Part shown: positions 8,553-17,685 of the stretch, one piece after another
Position numbering within the stretch: the stretch's first letter is position 1
Layout: each line of letters begins with the position of its first letter
Made by a program: the position numbers and the translations under genes
Notes under the pieces: model-generated
What the model was told of the DNA's origin: nothing
The model's input: the letters and a program-made list of their open reading frames with translations, nothing else
The model's database searches: none
Assembly (NCBI GenBank): GCA_012103395.1
Contig: WLWV01000007.1
Location: 1 to 35,513, forward strand
From: Gammaproteobacteria bacterium
GTDB taxonomy: Bacteria > Pseudomonadota > Gammaproteobacteria > Arenicellales > Poriferihabitantaceae
DNA length: 35,513 bases
Direction of reading: 5' to 3'

Positions 8553-8946
8553 TACTCGGGGACAAGCCGACAGTAATACTGTTGGTGCGCCGGATTTGTT
8601 CGTCAGTTCTTCGGAGTTAGCTTTGGACGCCGCGACAAAAAGGCAATTTGTGGGGCATAGTAGTGCTGTCTGGTCGGTCTGCTACAGCCCCGATGGAAAA
8701 TTGATCGCTTCCGCAAGTTCCGATCAATCCATTCGAGTCTGGTCGAAGAGCGGATTGGAGTACGAGACTCAATTTCAGATGGTGTTGTTACCGAATTCGA
8801 ATTGGGTTGTTTGGTCTAGGCCGGATCAACCAAGCCGTGATTGGGAACATCGTAGTGATGATGCTTGGCGTTGGTTGGGGTGGCTGGCGCCGTTACCGGA
8901 TGGTTCTGGTGTGACACGGTATCCGATGAGTTACTTTATTGAGTAG
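8491..8946 (+). pseudogene. WD40-repeat C-terminal portion of the same disrupted gene
   Basis: RQFVGHSSAVWSVCYSPDGKLIASASSDQSIRVWSKSG is a canonical WD40 repeat; this frame joins the upstream ORF if one C is removed from the 12-C tract. Confidence 0.65.
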
Positions 8947-8998
8947 TTCGCTGTCTTCTTTATTCAAGTCTAAAAACGGAACTAATCTCATTGGTCCG

Positions 8999-9796
8999 TT
9001 ATAGGGCAAAGAAAGCGCAGGTATTCGCGGTGAGTCTCTCGCTAAGGAGTTGGGGGGGGTGGTTGAGGATGTCGGCGAGGGTGTTGAGGATGTGGGGGAG
9101 GAACGCGGGCTCGTTGCGGTTGGATTTTGGCTTGGTCAAGTTGGAACTGAGGTCTTTGGGAAGGAGGTAGGGGGAGTCGGTTTCGATCATGAGTTTATCC
9201 AAGGGGATGGATTTGACGGCTTGGCGGAGGTCGTCACCTCGGCGGGGGTCGCAGAGCCAGCCGGTGATGCCGATGTGGCAGTCTTGGTCGAGGTAGTCGA
9301 AGGCTTGTTGGGCGGTGCCGGTGAAGCAGTGGACCACGGCGTTGGGGAGTGGGTTGCGGTGTTGTTTTAGGATGGCGAGAAACTCGTCATGGGCGTCGCG
9401 TTGGTGTAGGAATACGGGTTTTTGAACTTGAGCGGCGATGTGGAGTTGGGCTTCATAACAGTGAATTTGTTGGTCTCTTGGGGATATGTCGCGAAAGAAG
9501 TCTAGGCCGCATTCGCCGACGGCAACCACGGAGGCATGCTGGGCGAGGGCAGTAATTTCGGCGGCGGTGGTTGGGTTCCATTCGCTGGCGTCGTGGGGGT
9601 GGACGCCGCTAGTGCAGGTGAGTCGGGTGGGGAACTGCTCGGTGAGCGCTAGGGCTTCTTTGCTGGCTTGGAGTGAGGTGCCGGTGACGATCATTTTGTG
9701 GACGCCTTGGGCTTGGGCTCGGGCGATGACGTTGGGTAAGTCGGATTTAAACCGGCTGTTGGTGAGGTTGGCGCCGATGTCAATGAGATTGGGCAT
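8999..9796 (-). CDS. tatD: TatD family hydrolase/DNase
   Basis: MPNLIDIGANLTNSRF, SGVHPHDA, AVGECGLDF, VFLHQRDAH, VVHCFTGT, MIETDSPYLLP. Start chosen at 9796; the ORF track extends it to 9880. Confidence 0.9.
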   Translation of the reverse strand: MPNLIDIGANLTNSRFKSDLPNVIARAQAQGVHKMIVTGTSLQASKEALALTEQFPTRLTCTSGVHPHDASEWNPTTAAEITALAQHASVVAVGECGLDFFRDISPRDQQIHCYEAQLHIAAQVQKPVFLHQRDAHDEFLAILKQHRNPLPNAVVHCFTGTAQQAFDYLDQDCHIGITGWLCDPRRGDDLRQAVKSIPLDKLMIETDSPYLLPKDLSSNLTKPKSNRNEPAFLPHILNTLADILNHPPQLLSERLTANTCAFFAL

Positions 9797-10165
9797 GGGA
9801 AATAAGTGGGTTGATTTGATTGTTGTGGAATTCAATTTCAGCCGTGCTTGGGACGACGGTTGGGCTTTAGTAGCGACCATTGACTTTGTAGTTTGGTTGA
9901 ATGCCGCTTAGGAAACTTTCCGAAAAATGGCTGCTTAATGGGATCTAAACAGTATACTCAGGTTTCCCTAAATTGCCATGTCTTGTGTTGAGCATGTCTG
10001 GCATTGTGTGGCCTGGGTCTTGGGCTTGGGCTGGAGGAAGCATCGGTCTGTTCTGGATGAAAGTTCTAGCCGAGAGGGGCTGCTGATTTTCAGGTCAATT
10101 TTTATGTCAATGAGCGCGGTGGACAATTCATGTCGTTCGGCGGAGGAAAGTTTTTGTTTAAATCC

Positions 10166-11044
10166 ATGTCCAAACAGTCTCAAAGTGTGCTGTTTATTCT
10201 TCTTTCTGTGGGGCTGTTTTCCACCACTTCACTGATGGCGAAAGCGCTGGGTACGAATGCGTTGGGAACGGCGTTACACCCCGCCCAGATTTCCACTGCC
10301 CGGTTTTGGTTCGCGGCTTTGGTGTTGATTCCGGTGTTTTATTTTGGCAATTCGAACTTTGGTCATGTTCCATGGGGGCTGCACATTCGGCGGTCTCTGC
10401 TTGGCTGGATGGGGATCAGTTGCCTGTTTGCGGCGGCGACGTTGATTCCGTTGGCTGATGCTTATGCGGTGAGTTTTTTAAGCGTGATCATTACCATGGC
10501 TTTGTCGGTGTTTTTTCTGGGTGAGAAGGTGGGGCTGAAACGGTGGAGTGCCGCGTTGATTTCTTTAGTGGGGGCGGTGATTGTGGCGCGTCCAGGGACT
10601 TCGGCATTCCAACCGGCGGCGCTGTTGGCGCTGTTGTCTGCGGTATTTATTGGCGCTGAAGCGATTCTGGTGAAAACCCTGAGCGATCGAGAAAAACCGA
10701 TTCGCATACTGACCATTAATAACGTGATTGGCGCATCGATTTCGACCTTGGTGGTGCCTTTTTTCTGGATTGCACCCACGGGGTCGCAATGGCCGGTGAT
10801 GATAGCCATTGGGGTGGTCATGATGTTGGCGCAATACTGCAACATTGAGGCGATGAAACGTAGCGACGCCAGTTTTGTGACACCGTTTTGGTATGGGGCG
10901 CCGGTGTTTGCAGCGGTTTACGACTATTTACTGTTTAAACAAGTGGTGTCGAGTTGGAGCGTGGTAGGGATTACGTTGATCATTTTGGGTGGCATTGTTA
11001 TTGCTTATCGGGAACGACTAGTGAAACAGTCAGTGGATCGCTAA
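10166..11044 (+). CDS. EamA/DMT-superfamily transporter
   Basis: About ten hydrophobic segments, duplicated EamA architecture (ADAYAVSFLSVIITMALSVFFLGEK; AVYDYLLFKQVVSSWSVVGITLIILGGIVIAYRE). ORF track start is 10130. Confidence 0.85.
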   Translation: MSKQSQSVLFILLSVGLFSTTSLMAKALGTNALGTALHPAQISTARFWFAALVLIPVFYFGNSNFGHVPWGLHIRRSLLGWMGISCLFAAATLIPLADAYAVSFLSVIITMALSVFFLGEKVGLKRWSAALISLVGAVIVARPGTSAFQPAALLALLSAVFIGAEAILVKTLSDREKPIRILTINNVIGASISTLVVPFFWIAPTGSQWPVMIAIGVVMMLAQYCNIEAMKRSDASFVTPFWYGAPVFAAVYDYLLFKQVVSSWSVVGITLIILGGIVIAYRERLVKQSVDR

Positions 11045-11200
11045 TATCCGTCGTTGGTTTCCTTATGAGCGCGGTGTTGTCCCGGCGTCGCAGTGGAGCA
11101 ACGAACAAACTGATCTGTAAAAAGGGAAGGCAAAATCGGTTGCCTTGTTGAGATTGTGGGGCGACAATAACCGGGATTAAGTCGGAACTAGGTGCCAATT

Positions 11201-12187
11201 ATGAGTCATTCCCAAGTCAAGCACATCGAGAAGGAAGACATTCCGGTGATTGATATCGCTGTTTTGTTCGATGATGAACCGGATTACGAAAGGGTGGGGA
11301 ATGAGCTGCGTAGGGCGGCGGAGTCAGTGGGGTTCTTTTATGTCAAAAACCATTGTATTTCTTCCGAGCTGATGGCCCAGGTTGCTGGAATTTCTAGGGG
11401 CTTTTTCCATCGAGGGAGAGATGAGAAGTCGCAAGTATTAGCCCGTGATACACACCGGGGTTTATTGGGCTTTGGCGGCGCGAAGATGACGGGACATCAT
11501 CAGCCTGATCTGAAGGAGAGTTATATTTGGGGCGCGGATTTAGCCGCCGATAATTTGGAGTTTTTGAGTGGGAACAAGATGTTCGCTCCCAATATTTGGC
11601 CAGGGTTTATGCCCGAGATGCGCGCCGCACTTAACCAGTACATGGCTGGGGCGAATCATTGCGGTCAGCAGCTATTAAAGGCATTTGCATCGAGTCTGGG
11701 TATTGAACACGATTATTTTGTTCGCACCTTTGATGAGCCCATTTCCCGTGGAACGCTGATTCACTATCCGCCGCTGGAGAGCGACCAAGATGTCTCTGGA
11801 AATCAGGTCGATCGATATGGCGTGTCTCCGCACACGGATTTTGGGACACTCACTTTACTGGCTCAGGACGACACCGGCGGTTTGAGGGTGAAAGATCGAC
11901 AGGGAAACTGGTTAACGGCTCACCCTATTGAAAACACGCTGGTGGTGAATGTCGGGGATTTACTGGCTCGTTGGACCAACGACCGATTTCAGTCTACGGT
12001 TCACGCGGTGGTCAATAATTCGGGCCGGGAGCGATATTCTATCGTGGTAGCGGTGGATCCAAATTGGGAAACGGAGGTGACGCCGGTGGTGTTGGGTGAT
12101 GAAAAAGCGAACTATGGGACGGTGCGTTGCGGTGAATATATCCAGCGACGATTTGATCATTCGTTTAATTATGAGAAACGGGAGTGA
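11201..12187 (+). CDS. 2-oxoglutarate/Fe(II)-dependent oxygenase, isopenicillin N synthase-like
   Basis: IPVIDIAVLF, GFFYVKNH, HTDFGTLTLLAQDDTGGLRVKDRQGNW, VNVGDLLARWTNDRFQSTVHAV, RYSIVVAVDPN: His-X-Asp...His and Arg-X-Ser motifs. Confidence 0.9.
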   Translation: MSHSQVKHIEKEDIPVIDIAVLFDDEPDYERVGNELRRAAESVGFFYVKNHCISSELMAQVAGISRGFFHRGRDEKSQVLARDTHRGLLGFGGAKMTGHHQPDLKESYIWGADLAADNLEFLSGNKMFAPNIWPGFMPEMRAALNQYMAGANHCGQQLLKAFASSLGIEHDYFVRTFDEPISRGTLIHYPPLESDQDVSGNQVDRYGVSPHTDFGTLTLLAQDDTGGLRVKDRQGNWLTAHPIENTLVVNVGDLLARWTNDRFQSTVHAVVNNSGRERYSIVVAVDPNWETEVTPVVLGDEKANYGTVRCGEYIQRRFDHSFNYEKRE

Positions 12188-12380
12188 GAATGCCGTGCTG
12201 TGATTGACCGAATACCGAGCCCGAAACTCGGATGGTCAACTTGTTTCGTGGAGAAGACGTGGCGACTTGATTCGAAGATCTTTTTTTTGGGTTGGTCGAA
12301 TTGATGAAACAAGTGACGATATGAATTCAACAACCCCATTTCGAATAACCTGATAACGACTATTAGAGGCAGAAGAGGCA

Positions 12381-12968
12381 ATGACAGCGTGGATTAAAAT
12401 GCTTTCCGATGAGGAAGCCAGTGACTCAGTAAAAGCAATGTTCGACTTGGCGAGAACGCCTAGCGGAACCGTGGACAATGTGATGCGAGTCCATAGCTTG
12501 CGCCCGCATACCATGAAAGGTCACGTTACGTTGTATCGTAGTGTGTTGCACAATGAAGATAATACGCTGCCGTTTTGGTTTCTGGAGGTAGTGGCGTCCT
12601 ATACCAGTTTTCTGAATAAATGCGACTACAGTTTCAGCCATCACTTTACCAATGCGCGGCGATTGATGGATGATGATGATCGATCCGATGCCATTTATGC
12701 GTCGTTCGAAGCCCGGGCACCGGAGCAGGTTTTCAGCGGTAAAGAGTTGGCATTGTTGCAATACACCGAACGACTGACCATCCATGTGGCGGAGATGAAT
12801 GAAGCTGATTTTCGTAATCTAAAAGACGCGGGCTGTGATGATGGCGAGATCCTTGAAGTGAATCAGGTGATTGCGTACTTCAGCTATTCCAATCGATTGT
12901 TGAATGGATTAGGGGTTACCACGGAGGGCGACACCATTGGCTACTATAAAGAGCAACATAAAGAATAA
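12381..12968 (+). CDS. Peroxidase-related/carboxymuconolactone decarboxylase-fold protein (AhpD-like)
   Basis: TVDNVMRVHSLRPHTMKGHVTLYRSVLH...LEVVASYTSFLNKCDYSFSHHFTNARRL...ALLQYTERLTIHVAEMNEADFRNLKDAGCDDGEILEVNQVIAYFSYSNRLLNGLGV. Confidence 0.75.
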   Translation: MTAWIKMLSDEEASDSVKAMFDLARTPSGTVDNVMRVHSLRPHTMKGHVTLYRSVLHNEDNTLPFWFLEVVASYTSFLNKCDYSFSHHFTNARRLMDDDDRSDAIYASFEARAPEQVFSGKELALLQYTERLTIHVAEMNEADFRNLKDAGCDDGEILEVNQVIAYFSYSNRLLNGLGVTTEGDTIGYYKEQHKE

Positions 12969-13207
12969 GAAATAGAGAGAAGGAAAGCGGGGGTTTTAAA
13001 AGCGAGGGAGGCGTTACGGTGCCGGGGTTTTATTCTTACTGGGCGTCCATTTTTTGTTGTTCACTTTTTCTTAGGTGACCCGACGCGATTTGGCTAATCG
13101 GCGAAAGAGTAGGATCACCACTCTTGCGCATACCTCAGTGAGTGTCTGGGCCTGGTGCCTCACCATTTAGCGACAATCGCTTCATATTTTTGTTGCGCTG
13201 TTCTATT

Positions 13208-13999
13208 TTAGGCGCTGACATTCGCGCCCATTTTTTTCTCCAGTCGTCTTACGAATGCTGAGACGATCAGGATCAGTACTAGGTATTCCAACACCAACAC
13301 CGTGTAAATTTCCAACGGGCGGTATTCGGTGACCACCAATTCGTTAGCTCGTCGGGTAAGTTCCTGCATGCCGATGATGGAAACCAGCGAGGACATTTTT
13401 AGCATATAGACTAGCTGGTTGCCGAGGGCGGGCAGTACTCGTCGGATGGCTTGGGGTAGGATAACGAATCTGAGGGTGTCCGGGTAATTCAGATTGATGG
13501 AATGGGACGCCTCGGTTTGTCCTTTATCTATGGACTGGATGCCAGCGCGAAAAATCTCAGCCTGAAAAGCACTGTCGGATAATGCCAGGGCAACTACCCC
13601 AGCCCAGAATACGTTGATTTGGATTCCGGCAACAACAGGGAGACCATAGTAGACCCATAGGATGAGTACCAAAATAGGGATGGCCCGAATTGCTTCGACG
13701 TAAACCCGATTTACCATTCGCCAGTGCTTGTTGGTAGAGAGGCTGGGTAGCGCCACCACCAGACCGATAAAAACGGAGATAACGATGGCGGTGAATGATA
13801 GTAAGACGGTGTTCCAAAGTCCGCCTAATAAAAACTGAAGATTCGTTTGTCCCGTATTGGTGAAGGGGGAGACGACATACCATCCCCAATTGACATCCTT
13901 ACAGCCGGACAGCAAGCCTACCATCATGAGTATCACAGATAGTCGGATGAGTTTCGTTGCGGAGGAGGAAAAGGGGATCTTTTGTGTTCTGTGGGACAT
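13208..13999 (-). CDS. Amino acid ABC transporter permease
   Basis: GLWNTVLLSFTAIVISVFIGLVVALP; EAIRAIPILVLILWVYYGLP; EAA loop GIQSIDKGQTEASHSINLNYPDTLRFVILPQAIRRVLPALGNQ. ORF track start is 14050. Confidence 0.9.
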   Translation of the reverse strand: MSHRTQKIPFSSSATKLIRLSVILMMVGLLSGCKDVNWGWYVVSPFTNTGQTNLQFLLGGLWNTVLLSFTAIVISVFIGLVVALPSLSTNKHWRMVNRVYVEAIRAIPILVLILWVYYGLPVVAGIQINVFWAGVVALALSDSAFQAEIFRAGIQSIDKGQTEASHSINLNYPDTLRFVILPQAIRRVLPALGNQLVYMLKMSSLVSIIGMQELTRRANELVVTEYRPLEIYTVLVLEYLVLILIVSAFVRRLEKKMGANVSA

Positions 14000-14013
14000 G
14001 TTTTCTCTTCTCC

Positions 14014-14775
14014 CTAGTGTTGCAGGATTTGTTTTAAAAACTGCTGACATCGCTGGCTTTCGGGTTCAGTGAAGAATTGCTCAGGTGCTGATCGCTCAAT
14101 GATTTGTCCTGTATCCATGAAAACCATGGTATCGGCAACTTTTCTCGCGAAACCCATTTCATGGGTCACACAAATCATGGTCATGCCGGTTTCCGCGAGT
14201 TCAACCATGACGTCTAATACTTCCGAAATCATTTCCGGGTCTAGGGCCGAAGTGGGTTCGTCAAACAGCATAATTCGGGGTTCCATGCACAATGAGCGGG
14301 CGATGGCGACGCGCTGCTGTTGCCCCCCAGATAACTGATTGGGTAATTTATGAGATTGCTCGGCAATGTTGACTCGTTCGAGGTATTGCATCGCGATTTG
14401 CTCTGCTTCTGTTTTCTGAAACTTTCGAACCCTGGTGAGACCGAGAGTGAGGTTTTCCAAAACGCTCAAATGTGGGAACAAATTAAAATGTTGGAATACC
14501 ATGCCAATTTCGTTTCGTGCCGCAATCACATTGTTTTTGTCGTTATTGAGCTCATGGCCGTTAACAATGATGGTGCCTTTTTCGTGGGCTTCGAGTCGAT
14601 TGATGCAGCGAATTAAGGTGGATTTTCCGGAGCCTGATGGCCCGCAGATCACGACTCGCTCCCCAAGCTGAACGTTGAGGCTAACGGTGTCCAAGGCCTG
14701 AAAGTCCCCGAACCATTTGCTGACATCCGTTAGTTGAATAACGGTGTTTTTATCGGTGGTGTTTTGTGTGTTCAC
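14014..14775 (-). CDS. Amino acid ABC transporter ATP-binding protein (GlnQ type)
   Basis: Walker [41 protein letters not shown]. Confidence 0.95.
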   Translation of the reverse strand: MNTQNTTDKNTVIQLTDVSKWFGDFQALDTVSLNVQLGERVVICGPSGSGKSTLIRCINRLEAHEKGTIIVNGHELNNDKNNVIAARNEIGMVFQHFNLFPHLSVLENLTLGLTRVRKFQKTEAEQIAMQYLERVNIAEQSHKLPNQLSGGQQQRVAIARSLCMEPRIMLFDEPTSALDPEMISEVLDVMVELAETGMTMICVTHEMGFARKVADTMVFMDTGQIIERSAPEQFFTEPESQRCQQFLKQILQH

Positions 14776-15140
14776 GGATATAAGCGATTAAGGCGTTAAA
14801 AACCGGGCAGGTCTGGTTGCTAGTGAGGCGTGGATGCTCGATTAGTTTTTGGACATTGTAATGCAGAGCTGACTTTATTCACAGCGCAGGAGAATAATCC
14901 GAATATGGGGGGTATGAAATTAGCCCGACTGGTTTTAGGTAGATACGACAATCGAAATTTTGGACCTATCGCAGTTTCTTAAGTGCTTATCAGAGCTGCG
15001 TTAGGGGTCGGCTTACTTCCTTTAGAGGGAGTATGATAGAGTTCGATAGACTGAAATCTAGCTTCTGGTTGAATGACAAAAACGCCATTTAGCAAATGAA
15101 TGATTTCATGAGCCTTTCAACCTTATACGTAAATAAAAAA

Positions 15141-15929
15141 ATGAAAATTTATAAACTAACCAAAACTCTGTTGGCCTCGGCTGCATTGGCAATTGGCCTT
15201 AGCCAGGTTGCGCTTGCAGATGGTGCGCTTCAGGAAATTCTCAGTTCTGGCAAACTTAAAGTGGGCACCACCGGTGACTGGAATCCCATGACGATGAAGG
15301 ACCCTGCGACCAATAGCTACACCGGCTACGATATCGATGTAATGACTGCGCTTGCAGCAGACTTAGATGTTGAGGTTGAGTTTGTTCCTACCGACTGGAA
15401 AACATTGGTGAACGGTGTTGTTTCTGGAAAGTACCATCTCACTGGTAGTGCTTCAATCAAAGCCAGCCGCGCTAAAGTTGCCGGATTTTCCAGCAGCTAT
15501 TTTTCATTGGCTACTGTGCCGCTAACGCTGAAGAAAAATGCCGACCGTTTTGGTTCATGGGCTGATCTTGATAATGCAGATGTGGTGGTTGCCGCGACTT
15601 TGGGAACGACTCAAGAAGACCAGGTGAAGCGCTTTTTCCCAAATGCGGAGCACAAAATTGTTGAAGCGCCAGCACGGGACTTTCAGGAAGTCTTAGCCGG
15701 TCGAGCGGACGCCCACATCACTTCTAACGTCGAAGCTTACAAATTGGTAGAGAAGTTTCCAGAAATGATGATCGTGCCCGTGGCAGAAGCCCGTGCCCGC
15801 ACCCCGGTTGCAATGCTGCTGCCTCAAAGTGATCAGGTTTGGCTCAACTTCGTGAATACTTGGATTGAGCTAAAAACCGAAAGCGGCTTTTTTACGGAGC
15901 TGGGTCGAAAATGGAAGTTGAATAACTAA
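15141..15929 (+). CDS. ABC transporter substrate-binding protein (SBP_bac_3)
   Basis: Signal peptide MKIYKLTKTLLASAALAIGLSQVALADG; LKVGTTGDWNPMTMKDPATNSYTGYDIDVMTALAADLDVEVEFVPTDWKTLVNGVVSGKYHLT. ORF track start is 15096. Confidence 0.9.
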   Translation: MKIYKLTKTLLASAALAIGLSQVALADGALQEILSSGKLKVGTTGDWNPMTMKDPATNSYTGYDIDVMTALAADLDVEVEFVPTDWKTLVNGVVSGKYHLTGSASIKASRAKVAGFSSSYFSLATVPLTLKKNADRFGSWADLDNADVVVAATLGTTQEDQVKRFFPNAEHKIVEAPARDFQEVLAGRADAHITSNVEAYKLVEKFPEMMIVPVAEARARTPVAMLLPQSDQVWLNFVNTWIELKTESGFFTELGRKWKLNN

Positions 15930-16052
15930 CATACCTAGGGGAATCTCTCTATTTGATTCATCCAGACTTATGTCGAAGCTTTTGGAAAACTGGGGTTGCA
16001 TTTTTTCGATCGGTAACAGGTCGAGGGATAGTTTGAACTTGAATCAACCACG

Positions 16053-16802
16053 ATGAAGCTGATCACTATGACGACTGGGGAGGTTGAGGATTATCTCAAA
16101 CACTCCCCGGGAGTTATCCTTCCTGTCGGTTCCCTGGAACAACATGGGCCGATTGGGCTCATTGGCACCGATGCACTGTGTGCCGAACGGATCGCTACTT
16201 TGGTTGGCGGCACAGTGGATGCCATTGTCGCCCCTACCCTTTGCTATACCCCGGCTCAATTCAATATGTCTTTTTCGGGCACTGTGTCGGTTGCTGCCAA
16301 GGTCTTTTTGTCGTACTTTGAAGCGATTATCAAATCCTTCGGCGAACAAGGATTTCAGCGAGTTTATGTCCTCAACGCTCACGGCGCGAACCTCGCGCCG
16401 ATGCAAGCGGCGATGCATGACATTTACAGCGAAATGGGAATCAAGGCACCATTGCTGAGGATCAAGAGCTGGTGGGATTTTGACGAGGTGAATGCGTTGC
16501 GAACTGAGCTATACGGTGAACGGGAAGGTCTGCATGCAACCCCCAGCGAAGTGGCCATTACACAGTATACTGACCGTATTGTTAAGAACGAATTGCCCTC
16601 TGCTTATCGTGCGGTGTCTTCTCAGTTTATTCGGGATCATAGCGGCGATAAACATGATCCCGCTGTGTTACACAGAGCACATTTCCCGGATGGGCAAGTG
16701 GGGTCCGATTCAGCCTTAGCAACTCCGGAACATGGAGAGCTTTTATTGAAGGCGGCTGCCGAATCTGTCGCCAAGGATTATCTGGCTTTTGTCCATGCTT
16801 GA
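16053..16802 (+). CDS. Creatininase family amidohydrolase
   Basis: VILPVGSLEQHGPIGLIGTDALCAERIA, YTPAQFNMSFSGTVS, VYVLNAHGANLAPM, GLHATPSEVAITQY. Confidence 0.85.
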   Translation: MKLITMTTGEVEDYLKHSPGVILPVGSLEQHGPIGLIGTDALCAERIATLVGGTVDAIVAPTLCYTPAQFNMSFSGTVSVAAKVFLSYFEAIIKSFGEQGFQRVYVLNAHGANLAPMQAAMHDIYSEMGIKAPLLRIKSWWDFDEVNALRTELYGEREGLHATPSEVAITQYTDRIVKNELPSAYRAVSSQFIRDHSGDKHDPAVLHRAHFPDGQVGSDSALATPEHGELLLKAAAESVAKDYLAFVHA

Positions 16803-16982
16803 TTGGTAATTCCTGATCATTCGCTTCCGGTTACTTGTTTCAGATACTCGGTGCTTAACCTTCTCGTTTGTTTCTGTGTCTTGTGTTCTGTGCTTAGAAG
16901 ATGGGTTCCATCGGGACTACTGGCGACGAATGCGAATACCGAGGCTCTCCCAAATACAGTCTAGTGTCATTCTCCGTTTTAC

Positions 16983-17015
16983 AAAAATACTACTGTGAAG
17001 GTTAGTGGTATTTTT
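16983..17015. terminator. AU-rich stem-loop between convergent genes, possible bidirectional terminator
   Basis: aaaaatactac (16983-16993) pairs with gtggtattttt (17005-17015), 11 bp with one G-U, flanked by A and T runs; lies between + creatininase and - trxC genes. Confidence 0.4.
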
Positions 17016-17122
17016 AATCACGATCACTCTCCATTGCGCGGGATTCAGTTGGATCCCTAGTAGACCTTTACGAGGCACCTACTGGATCCCAGATGGACCC
17101 CGACTGAATGGCAATTGGGTTT

Positions 17123-17590
17123 CTACTTCAGCGTTTGTGTTACCCATTGGGTAAGTTGGGTCTTGTTCATTGCACCGGAAACACGGTCAATCTCTTTTCC
17201 ACCGTTGAACAATGCGAGAGTGGGTATTGATCGGATGTGATGAGCCGCGCCGGCGGACTGGTTGCTTTCGGTATTGAGTTTCAGGCAGCGTATCTCGCTG
17301 GTATTGGCCCGGGCATAGTGTGTGAAGGTGGGTGCAAAGGATTGACAGGGGCCGCACCAAGGTGCCCAAAAATCCACGAGCACGGGTATGCCTGAGTGTT
17401 GAATATGGCGATTAAGGGCTTGACTGTTAACTTCGATGGGCGCTCCTGTTAGAAGTGGCTCTTTACAGCTGCCGCAGTTTGGCGAGACTGTTTTTTCTGC
17501 TGAGGTGTGTTCTGTTAACCGCAGTTTTGCTGCTGGAAATTGGTTAATGGTGTTGCAGTGCGGGCACACTAGCTTGATGTTTTCGCTCAT
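17123..17590 (-). CDS. trxC: Thioredoxin 2 (zinc-finger thioredoxin)
   Basis: N-terminal CPHC...CGSC zinc-ribbon pattern, active site WAPWCGPC, SIPTLALFNGGKE. Confidence 0.9.
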   Translation of the reverse strand: MSENIKLVCPHCNTINQFPAAKLRLTEHTSAEKTVSPNCGSCKEPLLTGAPIEVNSQALNRHIQHSGIPVLVDFWAPWCGPCQSFAPTFTHYARANTSEIRCLKLNTESNQSAGAAHHIRSIPTLALFNGGKEIDRVSGAMNKTQLTQWVTQTLK

Positions 17591-17621
17591 GGGTAAGTGG
17601 CTGTAAGATTGTAAGGGCTTG

Positions 17622-17656
17622 GAAAATAGAAAATAGAAAATAGAAATTAGAAATTA
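17622..17656. repeat. Heptanucleotide tandem repeat: (gaaaata)x3 (gaaatta)x2
   Basis: Direct reading ggaaaatagaaaatagaaaatagaaattagaaattagaac, upstream of trxC on the minus strand. Confidence 0.9.
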
Positions 17657-17685
17657 GAACATGGATTGTGATGGCCGGGGAGCAA

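Noticed and set aside
9052-9059. 8-G homopolymer in tatD
   Set aside because: Reading frame is intact across it and no alternative frame product is suggested.
9050-9911. Plus-strand ORFs 9050-9370, 9349-9555 and 9486-9911
   Set aside because: They lie antisense to a clear tatD gene and have biased Gly/Val- or Arg-rich composition typical of shadow ORFs.
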